Made by a program: the position numbers and the translations under genes. From Ruegeria atlantica (GTDB lineage: Bacteria > Pseudomonadota > Alphaproteobacteria > Rhodobacterales > Rhodobacteraceae), in contig WQBJ01000012.1 in the NCBI GenBank assembly GCA_013032095.1, positions 61,240 to 125,239 on the forward strand: a DNA stretch of 64,000 nt. The letters are read 5' to 3'. Below the pieces are notes generated by a model that saw nothing but the letters and a program-made list of their open reading frames with translations, was not told the origin of the DNA and did no database searches. Below are positions 1 to 8,474 of the stretch, piece by piece (position 1 is the first letter of the stretch; the number at the start of each line of letters is the position of its first letter).

Positions 1-407
1 TGGTACAGATACGCATAGCAAACGATGTAGAACGCCAGCGACAAAAGAAAATTGACGTATCGCCGCCGTTGACTGTCGATATCATCGCTTAATGCAAACC
101 CATTGCCCCAAACATGATGGTAGAAGTAGGTAAAAAGATTAGAAGCAATCAGGTACCAAACTAGCAACTCAACCCAAAGATTATTCCATCCGCACCAAAT
201 AGCGACCACAACAATCATCCATTTAGCAACCAGAAAGCAGTCTATGGCGATATTCTTTGCAGTCTTAGTTTCATCAACACTAAGGTTGCGCCGTTTAACC
301 TTAGAGCATAGCCAAGCGGCCAAATCTTTAACATGCTCTACAAGATTTATCGCTTTTAGTGATAAAATCAGGGTGCGAGTAAGCGGGTAAATAAAACCGT
401 TCTTCAT
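1..407 (-). CDS. Truncated membrane protein of unknown function (island cargo)
   Basis: An open frame starts with ATG at 407 and runs off the left edge without a stop (about 135 residues visible). The protein begins MKNGFIYPLTRTLILSLKAI, has a basic stretch (CSKVKRR), then two adjacent hydrophobic segments (around WMIVVVAIW and VELLVWYLIASNLFTYF). A further hydrophobic segment (FLLSLAFYIVCYAYLY) lies at the cut edge. The layout of helices with charged loops fits an integral inner-membrane protein, but I recognise no family. The DNA is visibly AT-richer than the rest of the window, as expected for cargo of the element carried by the neighbouring integrase. The C-terminus, and therefore the function, lies outside the window. 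Confidence 0.6.
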   Translation of the reverse strand, partial: MKNGFIYPLTRTLILSLKAINLVEHVKDLAAWLCSKVKRRNLSVDETKTAKNIAIDCFLVAKWMIVVVAIWCGWNNLWVELLVWYLIASNLFTYFYHHVWGNGFALSDDIDSQRRRYVNFLLSLAFYIVCYAYLY

Positions 408-612
408 TGGCCTATTATATTATATTGAAAATCCCGAAAGTTGAAAGCAGCGGGCGATCCAGCGTGCTTCAAGATCAACCACCCCCAATCACTCTACACG
501 TTCACTCCTCCGAACACAGGCGACCAAGCGGGACTAATAGCCTCAATAGTGTGACCGTTGGTCTCAATTTAATGAGGGACTTTACCTGACCGTGGCCGCA
601 CTGCCTCCACCC

Positions 613-1770
613 TCAACCAGCAGCCCCTTGCTCTAAGAGAAAACTCGACCACTGGTTCATCAGTGCTTTTCGCTTCTCCAGCAAATCACTCCGCTGGTAC
701 GCCCGCTCCACGTCACTGCCGACCTGATGCCCCAACGCGCTCTCTTTGACCTCGTAGGGCGTGTCGGTGGTTTCCTCGACCCATGTCCGAAAGGTTGCTC
801 GAAAGCCATGCGGACGGGCCTCATAGCCCTCTCTTTCCATAAACCGGCTCATGGTGGCATCGGACATGGGTTTATTTCTATTGGTAGGAAACAGGAGGGT
901 TTGATCGTCGTCTTGCCGCGCCTGTTTGATGATGGTCAGCGCTTCACCTGCAAGCGGTATCCGGTGCTCCTTGGCGGTCTTGGTGCGTTCGGGTGGTATG
1001 ATCCAGACGTTGTTTTCAATCTCAGCAAAGGTGGCAAAGCGTACTTCGCTGGTTCTGGCGACCGTGAGCATGAGGAAACGAAGCGCCAGCGCCGATACTA
1101 ATGGTTTGCTAGAAAGCCACTGATAGAAAGCCGGAGCCTGCTGATAGGGTAATGATGGGATGTGCTTGGCGGTGTGCTGCCGCTTGCCAAGTAATGCCTG
1201 CGCTTTCATCACCGCTTGCAGGTCAACGTCTAGCCCCAAGGCAGCCGCGTGCTTTAACGTCAGGTTCATACGGTTCATAGCTTTGCGCGCCGTATCTGGC
1301 TTCTGGTGCCAGATAGGTTCTAAGACGCGCTTTAATTCGTGCTGGTCAACGTCTTCAATGGCCAGCCTGCCGAGCTTCGGGAGAACGTGGACGGCCAAGG
1401 GGGACAGCCAGCGGCCAGCTGTGCCATTTCCTTTAAGCTCGGTTTGTCTGGCCTTAAAGCAGCCCTCTACCGCTTCTGCTACCGTGAGGCGGTTGGCTCG
1501 TAGTCTTCCTGCACGGCGCTCTTGAATGGGGTCAATGCCGCTCCTCAATTTCCTGCGGGCTTCACTGGCAGTCTCACGAGCTTCGGCTATCGAAACATCC
1601 GGCCAGCGTCCTAACCCCATTTCACGGCGTTTGCCGCCCACCACCAGACGAAGCAGCCACTTGCCCGCTTCCTTTCGAGACTTCACCAACCACAAGCCCT
1701 GTCCATCGGCATATTTGCCTTTGCCGAGATTCTTGGCTTTTAGCTGCGTCAGTGCGTTGCTCAACGTCAT
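613..1770 (-). CDS. Tyrosine-type site-specific integrase (DUF4102 + phage integrase domain)
   Basis: The N-terminal 80 residues match the DUF4102 arm-binding domain of P4-like island integrases (KGKYADGQGLWLVK, then GLGRWPDVSIAEAR). The C-terminal catalytic domain shows the tyrosine recombinase residues: Arg in VARTSEVRF, His and Arg in RPHGFRATFR, His in ALGHQVGS and the nucleophile Tyr in ERAYQRSD. I start at ATG 1770 because homologues begin just before the conserved KYADGQGL stretch; the frame stays open to a TTG at 1821, which would add 17 atypical residues. The 385-residue length is normal for the family. The gene sits directly beside the 3' end of tRNA-Leu and reads away from it, the usual arrangement for an element integrated in a tRNA gene. 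Confidence 0.9.
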   Translation of the reverse strand: MTLSNALTQLKAKNLGKGKYADGQGLWLVKSRKEAGKWLLRLVVGGKRREMGLGRWPDVSIAEARETASEARRKLRSGIDPIQERRAGRLRANRLTVAEAVEGCFKARQTELKGNGTAGRWLSPLAVHVLPKLGRLAIEDVDQHELKRVLEPIWHQKPDTARKAMNRMNLTLKHAAALGLDVDLQAVMKAQALLGKRQHTAKHIPSLPYQQAPAFYQWLSSKPLVSALALRFLMLTVARTSEVRFATFAEIENNVWIIPPERTKTAKEHRIPLAGEALTIIKQARQDDDQTLLFPTNRNKPMSDATMSRFMEREGYEARPHGFRATFRTWVEETTDTPYEVKESALGHQVGSDVERAYQRSDLLEKRKALMNQWSSFLLEQGAAG

Positions 1771-1907
1771 GTCAGCCCACCTTTTAGCCCACCCGTGAGT
1801 GTGTGAACCAGCGTACTTCAATGTTCAGCAATGAGGCAAAGGAAAAGCGCTTTCCCTTTATTTTCAACATCTTGCGTAGCCGTATGTTCAGCTACGTTGA
1901 GGTGTTG

Positions 1908-1960
1908 TGGTGCCCAAGGAGAGACTCGAACTCTCACGATGTTACCATCGGGGGATTTTG
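1908..1960. other. Predicted attachment site in the 3' half of tRNA-Leu
   Basis: DUF4102 integrases normally recombine within the 3' part of a tRNA gene. The tRNA-Leu here ends at 1908, 87 bp from the open frame of the integrase, and the island extends leftward. The exact core cannot be set because the second copy should lie left of the window. Confidence 0.4.
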
Positions 1961-1993
1961 AATCCCCTGCGTCTACCATTCCGCCACTTGGGC
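1908..1993 (-). tRNA. tRNA-Leu (anticodon CAA)
   Basis: On the minus strand the acceptor GCCCAAG pairs with CTTGGGC, followed by A and an encoded CCA. The anticodon arm GGGGA-TTCAAAA-TCCCC gives anticodon CAA. The extended variable arm (CGATGGTAACATCG) and the T-loop TTCGAGT are typical of a class II leucine tRNA. It appears intact and is the likely integration site of the adjacent island. Confidence 0.95.
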
Positions 1994-2138
1994 CACGAAC
2001 ACTGGATTAGCGTTCATAGCCAGGAAGGTCCAGAGGCAAAAACCAACCTAATTCCAGTTTGTTTTCGCCGCAGTGGTTGACGGCCTGTCAGACGCGTGGT
2101 TTGGCTTGCGCAACGTTAAAACAGGATTTTAGCACCGT

Positions 2139-2717
2139 ATGTTGCGATCGCTTTATGACTGGACCATCCGTCTGGCCGAACATCCGCATGCTCTTTGGAC
2201 TCTTGCCATCGTGGCCTTCATTGAAAGCTCGTTCTTTCCGATTCCACCTGATGTCCTGATGATTCCCATGATCCTTGCCCGACCTTCACGGGCATGGCTG
2301 ATTGCATCGGTCGCTCTGGTCGCCTCGGTCCTTGGCGGTTTGCTGGGCTATGCCATCGGTGCGTTCTTTTATGAAAGTATCGGGCAGCCAATCTTGGAAT
2401 CCATGGGCAAGGCGCATGCCATGGAAGAGTTCAACACCCGCTTCAACGATTTCGGTTTCTGGGCTGTTCTGGGTGCCGGTGTGACCCCCTTCCCCTACAA
2501 GGTCATCACCATCATGTCGGGCTGGACCGGTATGCCCTTGGGAACCTTCGTCGCCACGTCCATTCTGGCGCGCGCCCTTCGTTTTTTTCTTGTGGCTGGT
2601 CTGCTTTGGAAGTTTGGTGAGCCTATCCGTGACTTCATCGAAAAACGGTTGGGCCTGATGTTCACCTTATTCATCATCCTGCTGTTTGGCGGTTTTCTTG
2701 TGGTGAAATACCTATGA
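2139..2717 (+). CDS. YqaA/DedA-family inner membrane protein (VTT domain)
   Basis: A 192-residue polytopic membrane protein with hydrophobic segments near residues 20-50, 58-80, 115-140, 145-160 and 170-190. The stretch IESSFFPIPPDVLMIPM, the glycine-rich segment GGLLGYAIGAFF and the PFPYK turn are typical of the DedA/VTT (SNARE-associated) family, YqaA subgroup. Members of this superfamily are linked to lipid scrambling and membrane homeostasis; the role of this protein is not known. Its stop codon overlaps the ATG of the DsbB gene (ATGA), so the two are co-translated. The start at 2139 is supported by a weak AGGA upstream. Confidence 0.85.
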   Translation: MLRSLYDWTIRLAEHPHALWTLAIVAFIESSFFPIPPDVLMIPMILARPSRAWLIASVALVASVLGGLLGYAIGAFFYESIGQPILESMGKAHAMEEFNTRFNDFGFWAVLGAGVTPFPYKVITIMSGWTGMPLGTFVATSILARALRFFLVAGLLWKFGEPIRDFIEKRLGLMFTLFIILLFGGFLVVKYL

Positions 2718-3181
2718 CACGAAAAAACACTCTGGTCTTGATTGCTGCGGTCGGTTCTGCGGCCATGCTGCTTGGAGCGTGGGGTTTCCAACATCTCGGC
2801 GGGATGGCTCCTTGCAAAATGTGCATCTGGCAGCGTTATCCGCACGGCGCCGCCGTTGTGATCGGAGCCTTGGCGCTCGCTCTGCCGCGCGTGAACCTAT
2901 TGCCTTTGCTTGGTGCTCTGGCGGCGCTGACAACGGCAGCCATCGGCGTCTTCCACGCCGGGGTCGAGTTGAAATGGTGGGAAGGCCCCTCCAGCTGTAC
3001 CTCGGGAGATATTGGCGGGCTGTCGACACAAGAATTGATGGATCAGATCATGTCTGCTCCACTTGTGCGCTGCGATGAAATCCCGTGGGAGATGTTCGGC
3101 CTGTCCATGGCAGGGTGGAACGCTGTGATCTCCGGCGCTCTGGTGCTGATCTGGCTCGCCGCCTGGCGAACTGGTCGTTAG
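2714..3181 (+). CDS. DsbB-family disulfide bond formation protein
   Basis: A 155-residue four-helix inner membrane protein. The first periplasmic loop carries the redox pair in APCKMCIWQRYPH (CxxC) and the second loop carries a further pair (SSCTSGD and VRCDEIPW), the cysteine layout of DsbB. DsbB-type proteins reoxidise periplasmic thiol oxidases and pass electrons to quinone. The gene overlaps the YqaA-type gene by four bases and is tail-to-tail, with a four-base overlap, with the HNH gene on the other strand. The partner DsbA is not in the window. Confidence 0.88.
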   Translation: MTRKNTLVLIAAVGSAAMLLGAWGFQHLGGMAPCKMCIWQRYPHGAAVVIGALALALPRVNLLPLLGALAALTTAAIGVFHAGVELKWWEGPSSCTSGDIGGLSTQELMDQIMSAPLVRCDEIPWEMFGLSMAGWNAVISGALVLIWLAAWRTGR

Positions 3182-3765
3182 AACTCGTCCAGTTCCGCAT
3201 CCCAGTACAGGAAGTCGATCCAACTGTCGTGCAGGTGGTTCGGCGGGAACTTACGCCCAATATTCCGCAACGCCTCAGCATCTGGCTGGCGCGGCGGCTT
3301 GCGCAATGTCATCCCTGCCTGCCGCAGCGATTTTGACCCTTTTTTCAGGTTACACGGGCTGCATGCTGCCACAACGTTCTGCCAGCTGGTCACACCACCG
3401 GCAGCACGCGGAACCACATGGTCAAAGGTCAGGTCTCCACGGCTGCCGCAATACTGGCAGCAGAATTCATCCCTCAAAAATAAATTAAAGCGCGTGAAGG
3501 CCACGCGCTTTCTGGGTTTTACATAGTCTTTCAGGACAACGACCGACGGTATTCGTATCTCGGTACTCGGGCTTCGGACGACCTCATCGTACTCCGCCAC
3601 AATGTCCACCCTGTCCAGCCAGGCTGCCTTTATAGCCTCTTGCCACGGCCACAGGGACAACGGGTAATAGGACAAGGGGCGATAATCAGCATTCAAAACC
3701 AATGCCGGATGGTGCTTGAGGGCACCAGGTTCCCTGACAAATTCGGTTCTGAAGTCTCCGTCCAT
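3178..3765 (-). CDS. HNH endonuclease family protein
   Basis: A 195-residue protein with an HNH fold around residues 100-145: zinc-binding CQYCG, then [24 protein letters not shown] and KKGSK. This matches the common bacterial family of stand-alone HNH proteins that begin with a [21 protein letters not shown] segment. The gene is conserved in many Rhodobacterales as a chromosomal single gene. Its cellular role is unknown, and nothing next to it suggests a restriction or toxin system. The start at ATG 3765 keeps the whole conserved N-terminus. Confidence 0.88.
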   Translation of the reverse strand: MDGDFRTEFVREPGALKHHPALVLNADYRPLSYYPLSLWPWQEAIKAAWLDRVDIVAEYDEVVRSPSTEIRIPSVVVLKDYVKPRKRVAFTRFNLFLRDEFCCQYCGSRGDLTFDHVVPRAAGGVTSWQNVVAACSPCNLKKGSKSLRQAGMTLRKPPRQPDAEALRNIGRKFPPNHLHDSWIDFLYWDAELDEF

Positions 3766-3966
3766 ATCAGAATCGCTCCTCGCTCTGCTCTGCCCGTTTT
3801 TGACATCAGAGCGGGGAACACCCGCCCCGGCCTTATCTTAACTATATATCGTGTTAAAACTCTGACAAGTCCTGAGTTTCCACAATATCTCGGGGATTGG
3901 TTAATCCGAATCCGTAACAAAGAGGTGACAGTTATCCACAGGTTGCGCCAATGTGGCCTGCGAGCT

Positions 3967-4584
3967 ATGGCGTTTGTCATGAGCTGGTTCATCCGATTCA
4001 ACAAACCTTTCGACGTACTGCCGCAGTTTACTGACCGCGCCAACGCGGATTCGCCGCGTAATACCCTGTCGGACTACATAGACCTGCCCGGTGTCTATCC
4101 CGCCGGGCGTTTGGACCGGGATAGTGAGGGGCTGATGCTGCTCACCGACAACGGGCGGTTGCAGGCACAAATCTCGGACCCAAAGCACAAGATAGCCAAA
4201 ACTTATTGGGTTCAGGTTGAAGGCCTGCCAGATGCAGCCGCCCTAAAAGCCCTGCGTGACGGGGTCGAGTTGAAGGACGGAAAAACACGCCCAGCCAAGG
4301 CCCGCCTAATGGACGAGCCAGAAGGGCTGTGGGCTCGCAATCCTCCAATCCGTGTACGCCAGACAGTACCCGATTGCTGGATCGAACTGACGTTGCGCGA
4401 AGGGAAGAACCGCCAGGTGCGGCGGATGACAGCTGCGGTGGGTCATCCGACCCTACGCCTGATCCGCGCCCGAATTGGCGACTGGTCGTTAGATGGGCTG
4501 GAACCCGGTCAATGGGACAGCCTGCCTGCGCCAGCGTTGAACTCCACTCCCCAAAGAAAACGAGACCGCCGTCCGCGCCGGTGA
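3967..4584 (+). CDS. RluE-type rRNA pseudouridine synthase
   Basis: The protein starts [16 protein letters not shown] and carries the catalytic motif [17 protein letters not shown] (the Asp in GRLDRDS is the nucleophile), then KTYWVQVEG and [22 protein letters not shown]. These are the hallmarks of the RsuA/RluE branch that isomerises uridine in rRNA. The frame is open back to 3640, but that extension runs antisense through the HNH gene and lacks family similarity. ATG 3967 or ATG 3979 is the likely start (205 or 201 residues). The C-terminal tail is arginine-rich (RKRDRRPRR). The gene lies 31 bp before the VOC gene. Confidence 0.88.
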   Translation: MAFVMSWFIRFNKPFDVLPQFTDRANADSPRNTLSDYIDLPGVYPAGRLDRDSEGLMLLTDNGRLQAQISDPKHKIAKTYWVQVEGLPDAAALKALRDGVELKDGKTRPAKARLMDEPEGLWARNPPIRVRQTVPDCWIELTLREGKNRQVRRMTAAVGHPTLRLIRARIGDWSLDGLEPGQWDSLPAPALNSTPQRKRDRRPRR

Positions 4585-4615
4585 CAAAAACTGCGTGTTG
4601 TGATAGGTTTAGGCC

Positions 4616-5041
4616 ATGAAGGTCACGCCAGATATCCCTGTACCGAATGGTATCCTTGAAGCTGCACTCTATGTTGATGATCTGGACACAGCTGAAAGGT
4701 TTTACGGTGAGATACTGGCGTTGGAGAAAATCCAACGCGTAGCTGACCGGCACGTGTTCTACCGGATCGGTGGCTCTGTCCTGTTGCTGTTCAATGCAGA
4801 TGAAACCGAGAAACCTCCGGGTAATCCCGACTTGCCCGTCCCGCCCCACGGTGCGCGCGGGCCAGGCCATGTCTGCTTGATCCTGACCCGCTCAGAAATC
4901 GACGTGATGCGCAAACATCTGCTGGACTGGAACATACCGATAGATGCCGAGTTCGACTGGCCCAACGGGGTGCGCTCTCTTTACGTACGAGACCCCTCGG
5001 GCAACTCAGTCGAATTTGCGGAGGGCCATTTGTGGACCTGA
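4616..5041 (+). CDS. VOC-family (glyoxalase/bleomycin-resistance-like) metalloenzyme
   Basis: A 141-residue single VOC module pair: EAALYVDDLDTAERFYGEIL at residues 14-33, then GGSVLLLFN, GPGHVCLIL and YVRDPSGNSVEFAEG. The His in the third strand and the Glu in the last (VEF) are in positions that bind metal in this superfamily. Family members include glyoxalases, ring-cleaving dioxygenases and fosfomycin or bleomycin resistance proteins, so the substrate cannot be assigned from sequence alone. It follows the pseudouridine synthase on the same strand. Confidence 0.82.
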   Translation: MKVTPDIPVPNGILEAALYVDDLDTAERFYGEILALEKIQRVADRHVFYRIGGSVLLLFNADETEKPPGNPDLPVPPHGARGPGHVCLILTRSEIDVMRKHLLDWNIPIDAEFDWPNGVRSLYVRDPSGNSVEFAEGHLWT

Positions 5042-5046
5042 GACCG

Positions 5047-5349
5047 TCAGCGAAGAGGCTGCTTTTCGCCACCGACGACGCGGTAGATATCGGCTGAAAC
5101 GACACCAGCCTCCGCCAGCACCGCCTGAAACACAACCATATGCGTGGCGTTGAAATGCGCCTCGAGTGCAGCCTGGTCCTGCCACTCCTCATAAACGCGA
5201 AACCGGTTGGGGTGGCCCAGTATCTGGCTGAACTCATAGACCAGACAACCCGGTTCCTTCACGGTCTCCGCCACCATCCGCTGTGCGGCTTTGGCTGCTT
5301 TTTCAACACCCTCCGGCGCGATTTCAACTGTTCCAGTTACGATCAGCAT
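5047..5349 (-). CDS. Antibiotic biosynthesis monooxygenase (ABM) domain protein
   Basis: A 100-residue protein with the ABM ferredoxin-like fold pattern: MLIVTGTVEIAPEG, GCLVYEFSQ, RFRVYEEWQDQAALEAH and a short C-terminal strand. Such small proteins are dimeric cofactor-free oxygenases or quinol-handling proteins (YgiN-like). The start ATG overlaps the end of the GNAT gene by seven bases, so the two are probably translated together in the 7143-to-5047 operon. The substrate is unknown. Confidence 0.82.
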   Translation of the reverse strand: MLIVTGTVEIAPEGVEKAAKAAQRMVAETVKEPGCLVYEFSQILGHPNRFRVYEEWQDQAALEAHFNATHMVVFQAVLAEAGVVSADIYRVVGGEKQPLR

Positions 5350-5846
5350 GCAGCACCCGCTCTCAGATCAAACCGCTTGGAGATTCTGTCGACCGGAGTT
5401 CCATCTCGCAACGGCTTGCCATAAGCGACCGAGTAATCACGGAACCCCATCTTGTCATAGTAACTCAACCCCATCCGGTTATCGGCCCGAATTGTTGCGT
5501 TGATCTGAGCAAACCCAAGCGCCGCCGCGTGTTTTGCGGTTTCCGCGAACAAAGCCCGCCCGGCCCCTTTTAAAATCGGCTGGCGTCGGGTGAAGGTGGC
5601 GATGTCGGCGCAGTCAGTAGGCAAATCTTCATGTGTTCCCAACCATTGGAAACCCGCCACCTCGCCCTGATCATCCAAGGCGACATGGCAGTAAATCTTG
5701 TCGATCCCGTCCAGAAAACTTTGCGCAAACAACGCGTCAGAGAACGGAATCTCCAGCGCGGTCGAGCCCCCAATTTCGATGATTTCGTTGAGGATGCGAC
5801 AGGCTGCGGCCACATCCTCTGTCATCATGGGACGGACCGCGATCAT
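5343..5846 (-). CDS. GNAT-family N-acetyltransferase
   Basis: A 167-residue protein with the GNAT fold. It has IAVRPMMTEDVAAACRILNE at the N-terminus, GEVAGFQWLG in the central strand, GAGRALFAETAKHAAALGF as the acetyl-CoA pyrophosphate loop and helix, and NRMGLSYYDKMGFRDYS as the conserved C-terminal motif. The layout resembles the phosphinothricin-type subgroup, but the acceptor amine cannot be inferred. It lies two bases after the esterase stop and overlaps the ABM gene downstream. Confidence 0.85.
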   Translation of the reverse strand: MIAVRPMMTEDVAAACRILNEIIEIGGSTALEIPFSDALFAQSFLDGIDKIYCHVALDDQGEVAGFQWLGTHEDLPTDCADIATFTRRQPILKGAGRALFAETAKHAAALGFAQINATIRADNRMGLSYYDKMGFRDYSVAYGKPLRDGTPVDRISKRFDLRAGAAC

Positions 5847-5848
5847 AC

Positions 5849-6514
5849 CTACAGGCTCAGCTTGTCACGCATGAAGGCCAGCGCGACGCTTAGGCCGTCC
5901 GGGGCGATGCCGTGGCCGGTGCCCTTCATCACGTGCGCGTAGACTTCTTTAAAATCAGCGGCTTGCAGCGCTTCCGCGGCTTCGGGCAACGATTGCGGCG
6001 GCACCACGTCATCAACATCCCCATGCACCAGCAGGATTGGCATCCGACTGACCGTCTCATCCGGCAGCAAATCGGGTTCCAGCAACCGGCCCGAGAAGGC
6101 GACAATTCCGGCCACCGGGTCTTCGCGACGCGGAGCGACATGCAGGCTCATCATCGTTCCCTGAGAAAACCCGAACAGAACCACCTGCTCGGGCAGAACA
6201 TCCTCATCCACCATCAATGCATCGAGGAAAGCGTTGAAATCCTCAACCGCCATTTCCATTCCGCGCCGCGCTTCTTCCTCAGATGATCCGTCGATCCACG
6301 GGATCGGAAACCACTGGAAACCGTTTGGCATTCCGGGAATCTGCTCGGGCGCATCGGGGGCGACAAACAGCGTATCCGGCAGGTGCTCGCCCAACGGATC
6401 GGCAAGCCCCAGAAGATCGGCCCCATTGGCCCCATAGCCGTGCACGAACACCACGACCGAGCGTGTATCGCCCGAAACCGGCTCTTTACGGAGCGCATTC
6501 AAAACCCGTGTCAT
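5849..6514 (-). CDS. Phospholipase/carboxylesterase family alpha/beta hydrolase
   Basis: A 221-residue serine hydrolase. Evidence is VVVFVHGYGANGADLLG (oxyanion loop), the nucleophile elbow FGFSQGTMM, LLVHGDVDDVVPP for the acid residue and GTGHGIAPDG for the histidine. This is the YpfH/acyl-protein-thioesterase type. I start at ATG 6514, where the start overlaps the stop of the upstream glycosylase gene (ATGA). The frame remains open to 6592, but that stretch belongs to the glycosylase gene. The substrate is unknown. Confidence 0.87.
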   Translation of the reverse strand: MTRVLNALRKEPVSGDTRSVVVFVHGYGANGADLLGLADPLGEHLPDTLFVAPDAPEQIPGMPNGFQWFPIPWIDGSSEEEARRGMEMAVEDFNAFLDALMVDEDVLPEQVVLFGFSQGTMMSLHVAPRREDPVAGIVAFSGRLLEPDLLPDETVSRMPILLVHGDVDDVVPPQSLPEAAEALQAADFKEVYAHVMKGTGHGIAPDGLSVALAFMRDKLSL

Positions 6515-7143
6515 CTGATCCCTTCTCGTTCTTTTGCCACCCGGTAATAGGCCCACAAAACTCGGGCCGCAACCGACCGCCAAGGCGACCACGCCTCGGC
6601 CATCTGTCGCAACTCTTTGTCGGTGGGGCGTTTGGACAGGTCATAAAGTATGCGCGCGGCCTCTTGCAGTGCCAGGTCGCCCGGAGCGATCACATCAGCG
6701 CGGCCCAGCGAGAACATGGCGTAGATCTCGGCAGTCCAGACGCCGATACCTGGCACTTCGGTCAATATGGCAACAACTTCCGCATTAGGAGCATCGCGTA
6801 AGGACTCGTAATCAATGCGTGCCTCAGCCAAGGCGCGGGCATAGCGGATTTTCTGACGACTGAGACCCACCGCCCGCAGATCATCATCCGTGGCCCACAT
6901 GATCTTGCGCGGCCCGGTCAGTTTAGCGTCCTGCATCCGCTTCCAGATCGCATTGGCCGACGCCACACTGACCTGCTGGCTGACAATGGCGCTGAGAAGC
7001 TGAGCAAAACCGTCCGGGCGACGACGTAACGGCAAAGGTCCGGTCTGTTCCATTGCCCAGGCCATGCGCGGACACGCCTCGGCCAACCAGACGGCCCCTT
7101 CGGCAACACAATCAGGTGTCTCGATGATGCGTCCGACAGTCAT
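6511..7143 (-). CDS. AlkA-type DNA-3-methyladenine glycosylase II
   Basis: A 210-residue HhH-GPD protein. The helix-hairpin-helix is LTEVPGIGVWTAEIY and the catalytic Asp lies in ADVIAPGDLALQ. IVSQQVSVASANAIW is the conserved helix of this family, which removes alkylated purines in base excision repair. It lacks the extra N-terminal domain of E. coli AlkA, as is usual for alphaproteobacterial homologues. It heads a four-gene minus-strand run (glycosylase, esterase, acetyltransferase, ABM protein) with overlapping or nearly touching genes. Confidence 0.88.
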   Translation of the reverse strand: MTVGRIIETPDCVAEGAVWLAEACPRMAWAMEQTGPLPLRRRPDGFAQLLSAIVSQQVSVASANAIWKRMQDAKLTGPRKIMWATDDDLRAVGLSRQKIRYARALAEARIDYESLRDAPNAEVVAILTEVPGIGVWTAEIYAMFSLGRADVIAPGDLALQEAARILYDLSKRPTDKELRQMAEAWSPWRSVAARVLWAYYRVAKEREGIR

Positions 7144-7241
7144 GGGCTCTCCGAGTAGTTTGGAATGCGCTCACGGTAGGTTGCTTTGTCGCAGATGCAA
7201 CCCGCTTGTGTGACTGGCATTTCAAAGATACGCATGAGCCC

Positions 7242-8471
7242 ATGACACTTGCCGCTGCCACTCCGCCTGACAACAGTCAGGCCAAGCGTAACGTCGCCGT
7301 TTTGGTGGCGGCTCAAGCTGTGCTGGGCGCGCAGATGCCGATGATCTTTATTGTCGGCGGGCTTGCGGGGCAATCACTGGCCTCTAATCCCTGTCTGGCC
7401 ACGCTGCCCATTTCGCTGATCGTTCTGGGGTCGATGTTGGCAGCCACACCTGTCTCAGCGATCATGCAGCGCTGGGGTCGTCGCGCAGGCTTTCTGATTG
7501 GTGCAACCGCCGGAGCTTGCGGCGGTGTGGTCGGTGCATATGGACTATACCTTGGCTCGTTCCCGATCTTCCTTCTCGGTAGTCTTCTGACTGGAATCTA
7601 CATGAGCGCCCACGGGTTCTACCGTTTTGCAGCCGCGGATACGGCGTCAGACAACTTTAGGCCCAAGGCCATTTCCTATGTCATGGCAGGCGGGCTGGCG
7701 GCAGCCATCATCGGTCCACAGATCGTCAAGTTGACGGCAGAAGCCTATGTTATCCCATTCCTCGGCACTTATTTGGCTGTGATCGCGGTGAACATCTTCG
7801 GCTCCGCTCTGTTCTTCTTCCTCGACATCCCCACACCCGAGAACCCCAAGGAAGACACCCCCAAAGGCCGGACCCGGCTTGAAATGCTCAAGACGCCCCG
7901 TATCGCCGTGGCAATCATTTGCGCGATGGTTTCCTATGCGCTGATGAACCTTGTGATGACTTCGACCCCTCTGGCCGTTGTGGGCTGCGGCTTCACTGCA
8001 AACGATGCCGCCGATGTCGTAACCAGCCACGTGTTGGCGATGTACGTGCCCAGCTTTTTCACAGGCCAGTTGATTGCCCGGTTCGGGGTCGAGAAGATTG
8101 TGGCGCTCGGCCTCGCCATTCTTGCCGGCGCGGGTGTGGTTGCCCTGCAAGGCGTGGAACTGGGTAACTTCTTCGTCGCGCTGATCCTGCTGGGCATCGG
8201 CTGGAATTTTGGCTTTATCGGCGCCACAACCATGCTGGCAGCATCGCACAACGTGAACGAACGTGGACGGATGCAAGGGTTGAACGATCTACTGGTGTTC
8301 GGAGGTGTGACGGTTGCTTCGCTGGCCTCGGGCGGGTTGATGAACTGCTCGGGTGGCTCTCCGGTGGAAGGCTGGACAGCAGTGAACCTCGCCATGATCC
8401 CGCTTCTGACTCTCGCAGGCGGAGCGCTGCTTTGGCTGGTTCTAAAACCGTCTGAGCCAGAAACGGTCTAA
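7242..8471 (+). CDS. Major facilitator superfamily transporter
   Basis: About 409 residues with twelve hydrophobic segments. The cytoplasmic loop motif after TM2 (MQRWGRRAGFLIGA) is typical of MFS carriers, and a central charged linker (PTPENPKEDTPKGRTRLE) separates two six-helix halves. I start at ATG 7242, since the open frame back to a TTG at 7206 adds a hydrophilic stretch unlike MFS N-termini. It resembles the uncharacterised YfcJ-like carriers found in many proteobacteria. The substrate is unknown. Confidence 0.85.
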   Translation: MTLAAATPPDNSQAKRNVAVLVAAQAVLGAQMPMIFIVGGLAGQSLASNPCLATLPISLIVLGSMLAATPVSAIMQRWGRRAGFLIGATAGACGGVVGAYGLYLGSFPIFLLGSLLTGIYMSAHGFYRFAAADTASDNFRPKAISYVMAGGLAAAIIGPQIVKLTAEAYVIPFLGTYLAVIAVNIFGSALFFFLDIPTPENPKEDTPKGRTRLEMLKTPRIAVAIICAMVSYALMNLVMTSTPLAVVGCGFTANDAADVVTSHVLAMYVPSFFTGQLIARFGVEKIVALGLAILAGAGVVALQGVELGNFFVALILLGIGWNFGFIGATTMLAASHNVNERGRMQGLNDLLVFGGVTVASLASGGLMNCSGGSPVEGWTAVNLAMIPLLTLAGGALLWLVLKPSEPETV

Positions 8472-8474
8472 CAT

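Noticed and set aside
3640..3966. N-terminal extension of the pseudouridine synthase frame
   Set aside because: It runs antisense through the HNH gene and has no family similarity; ATG 3967 or 3979 fits the RluE start.
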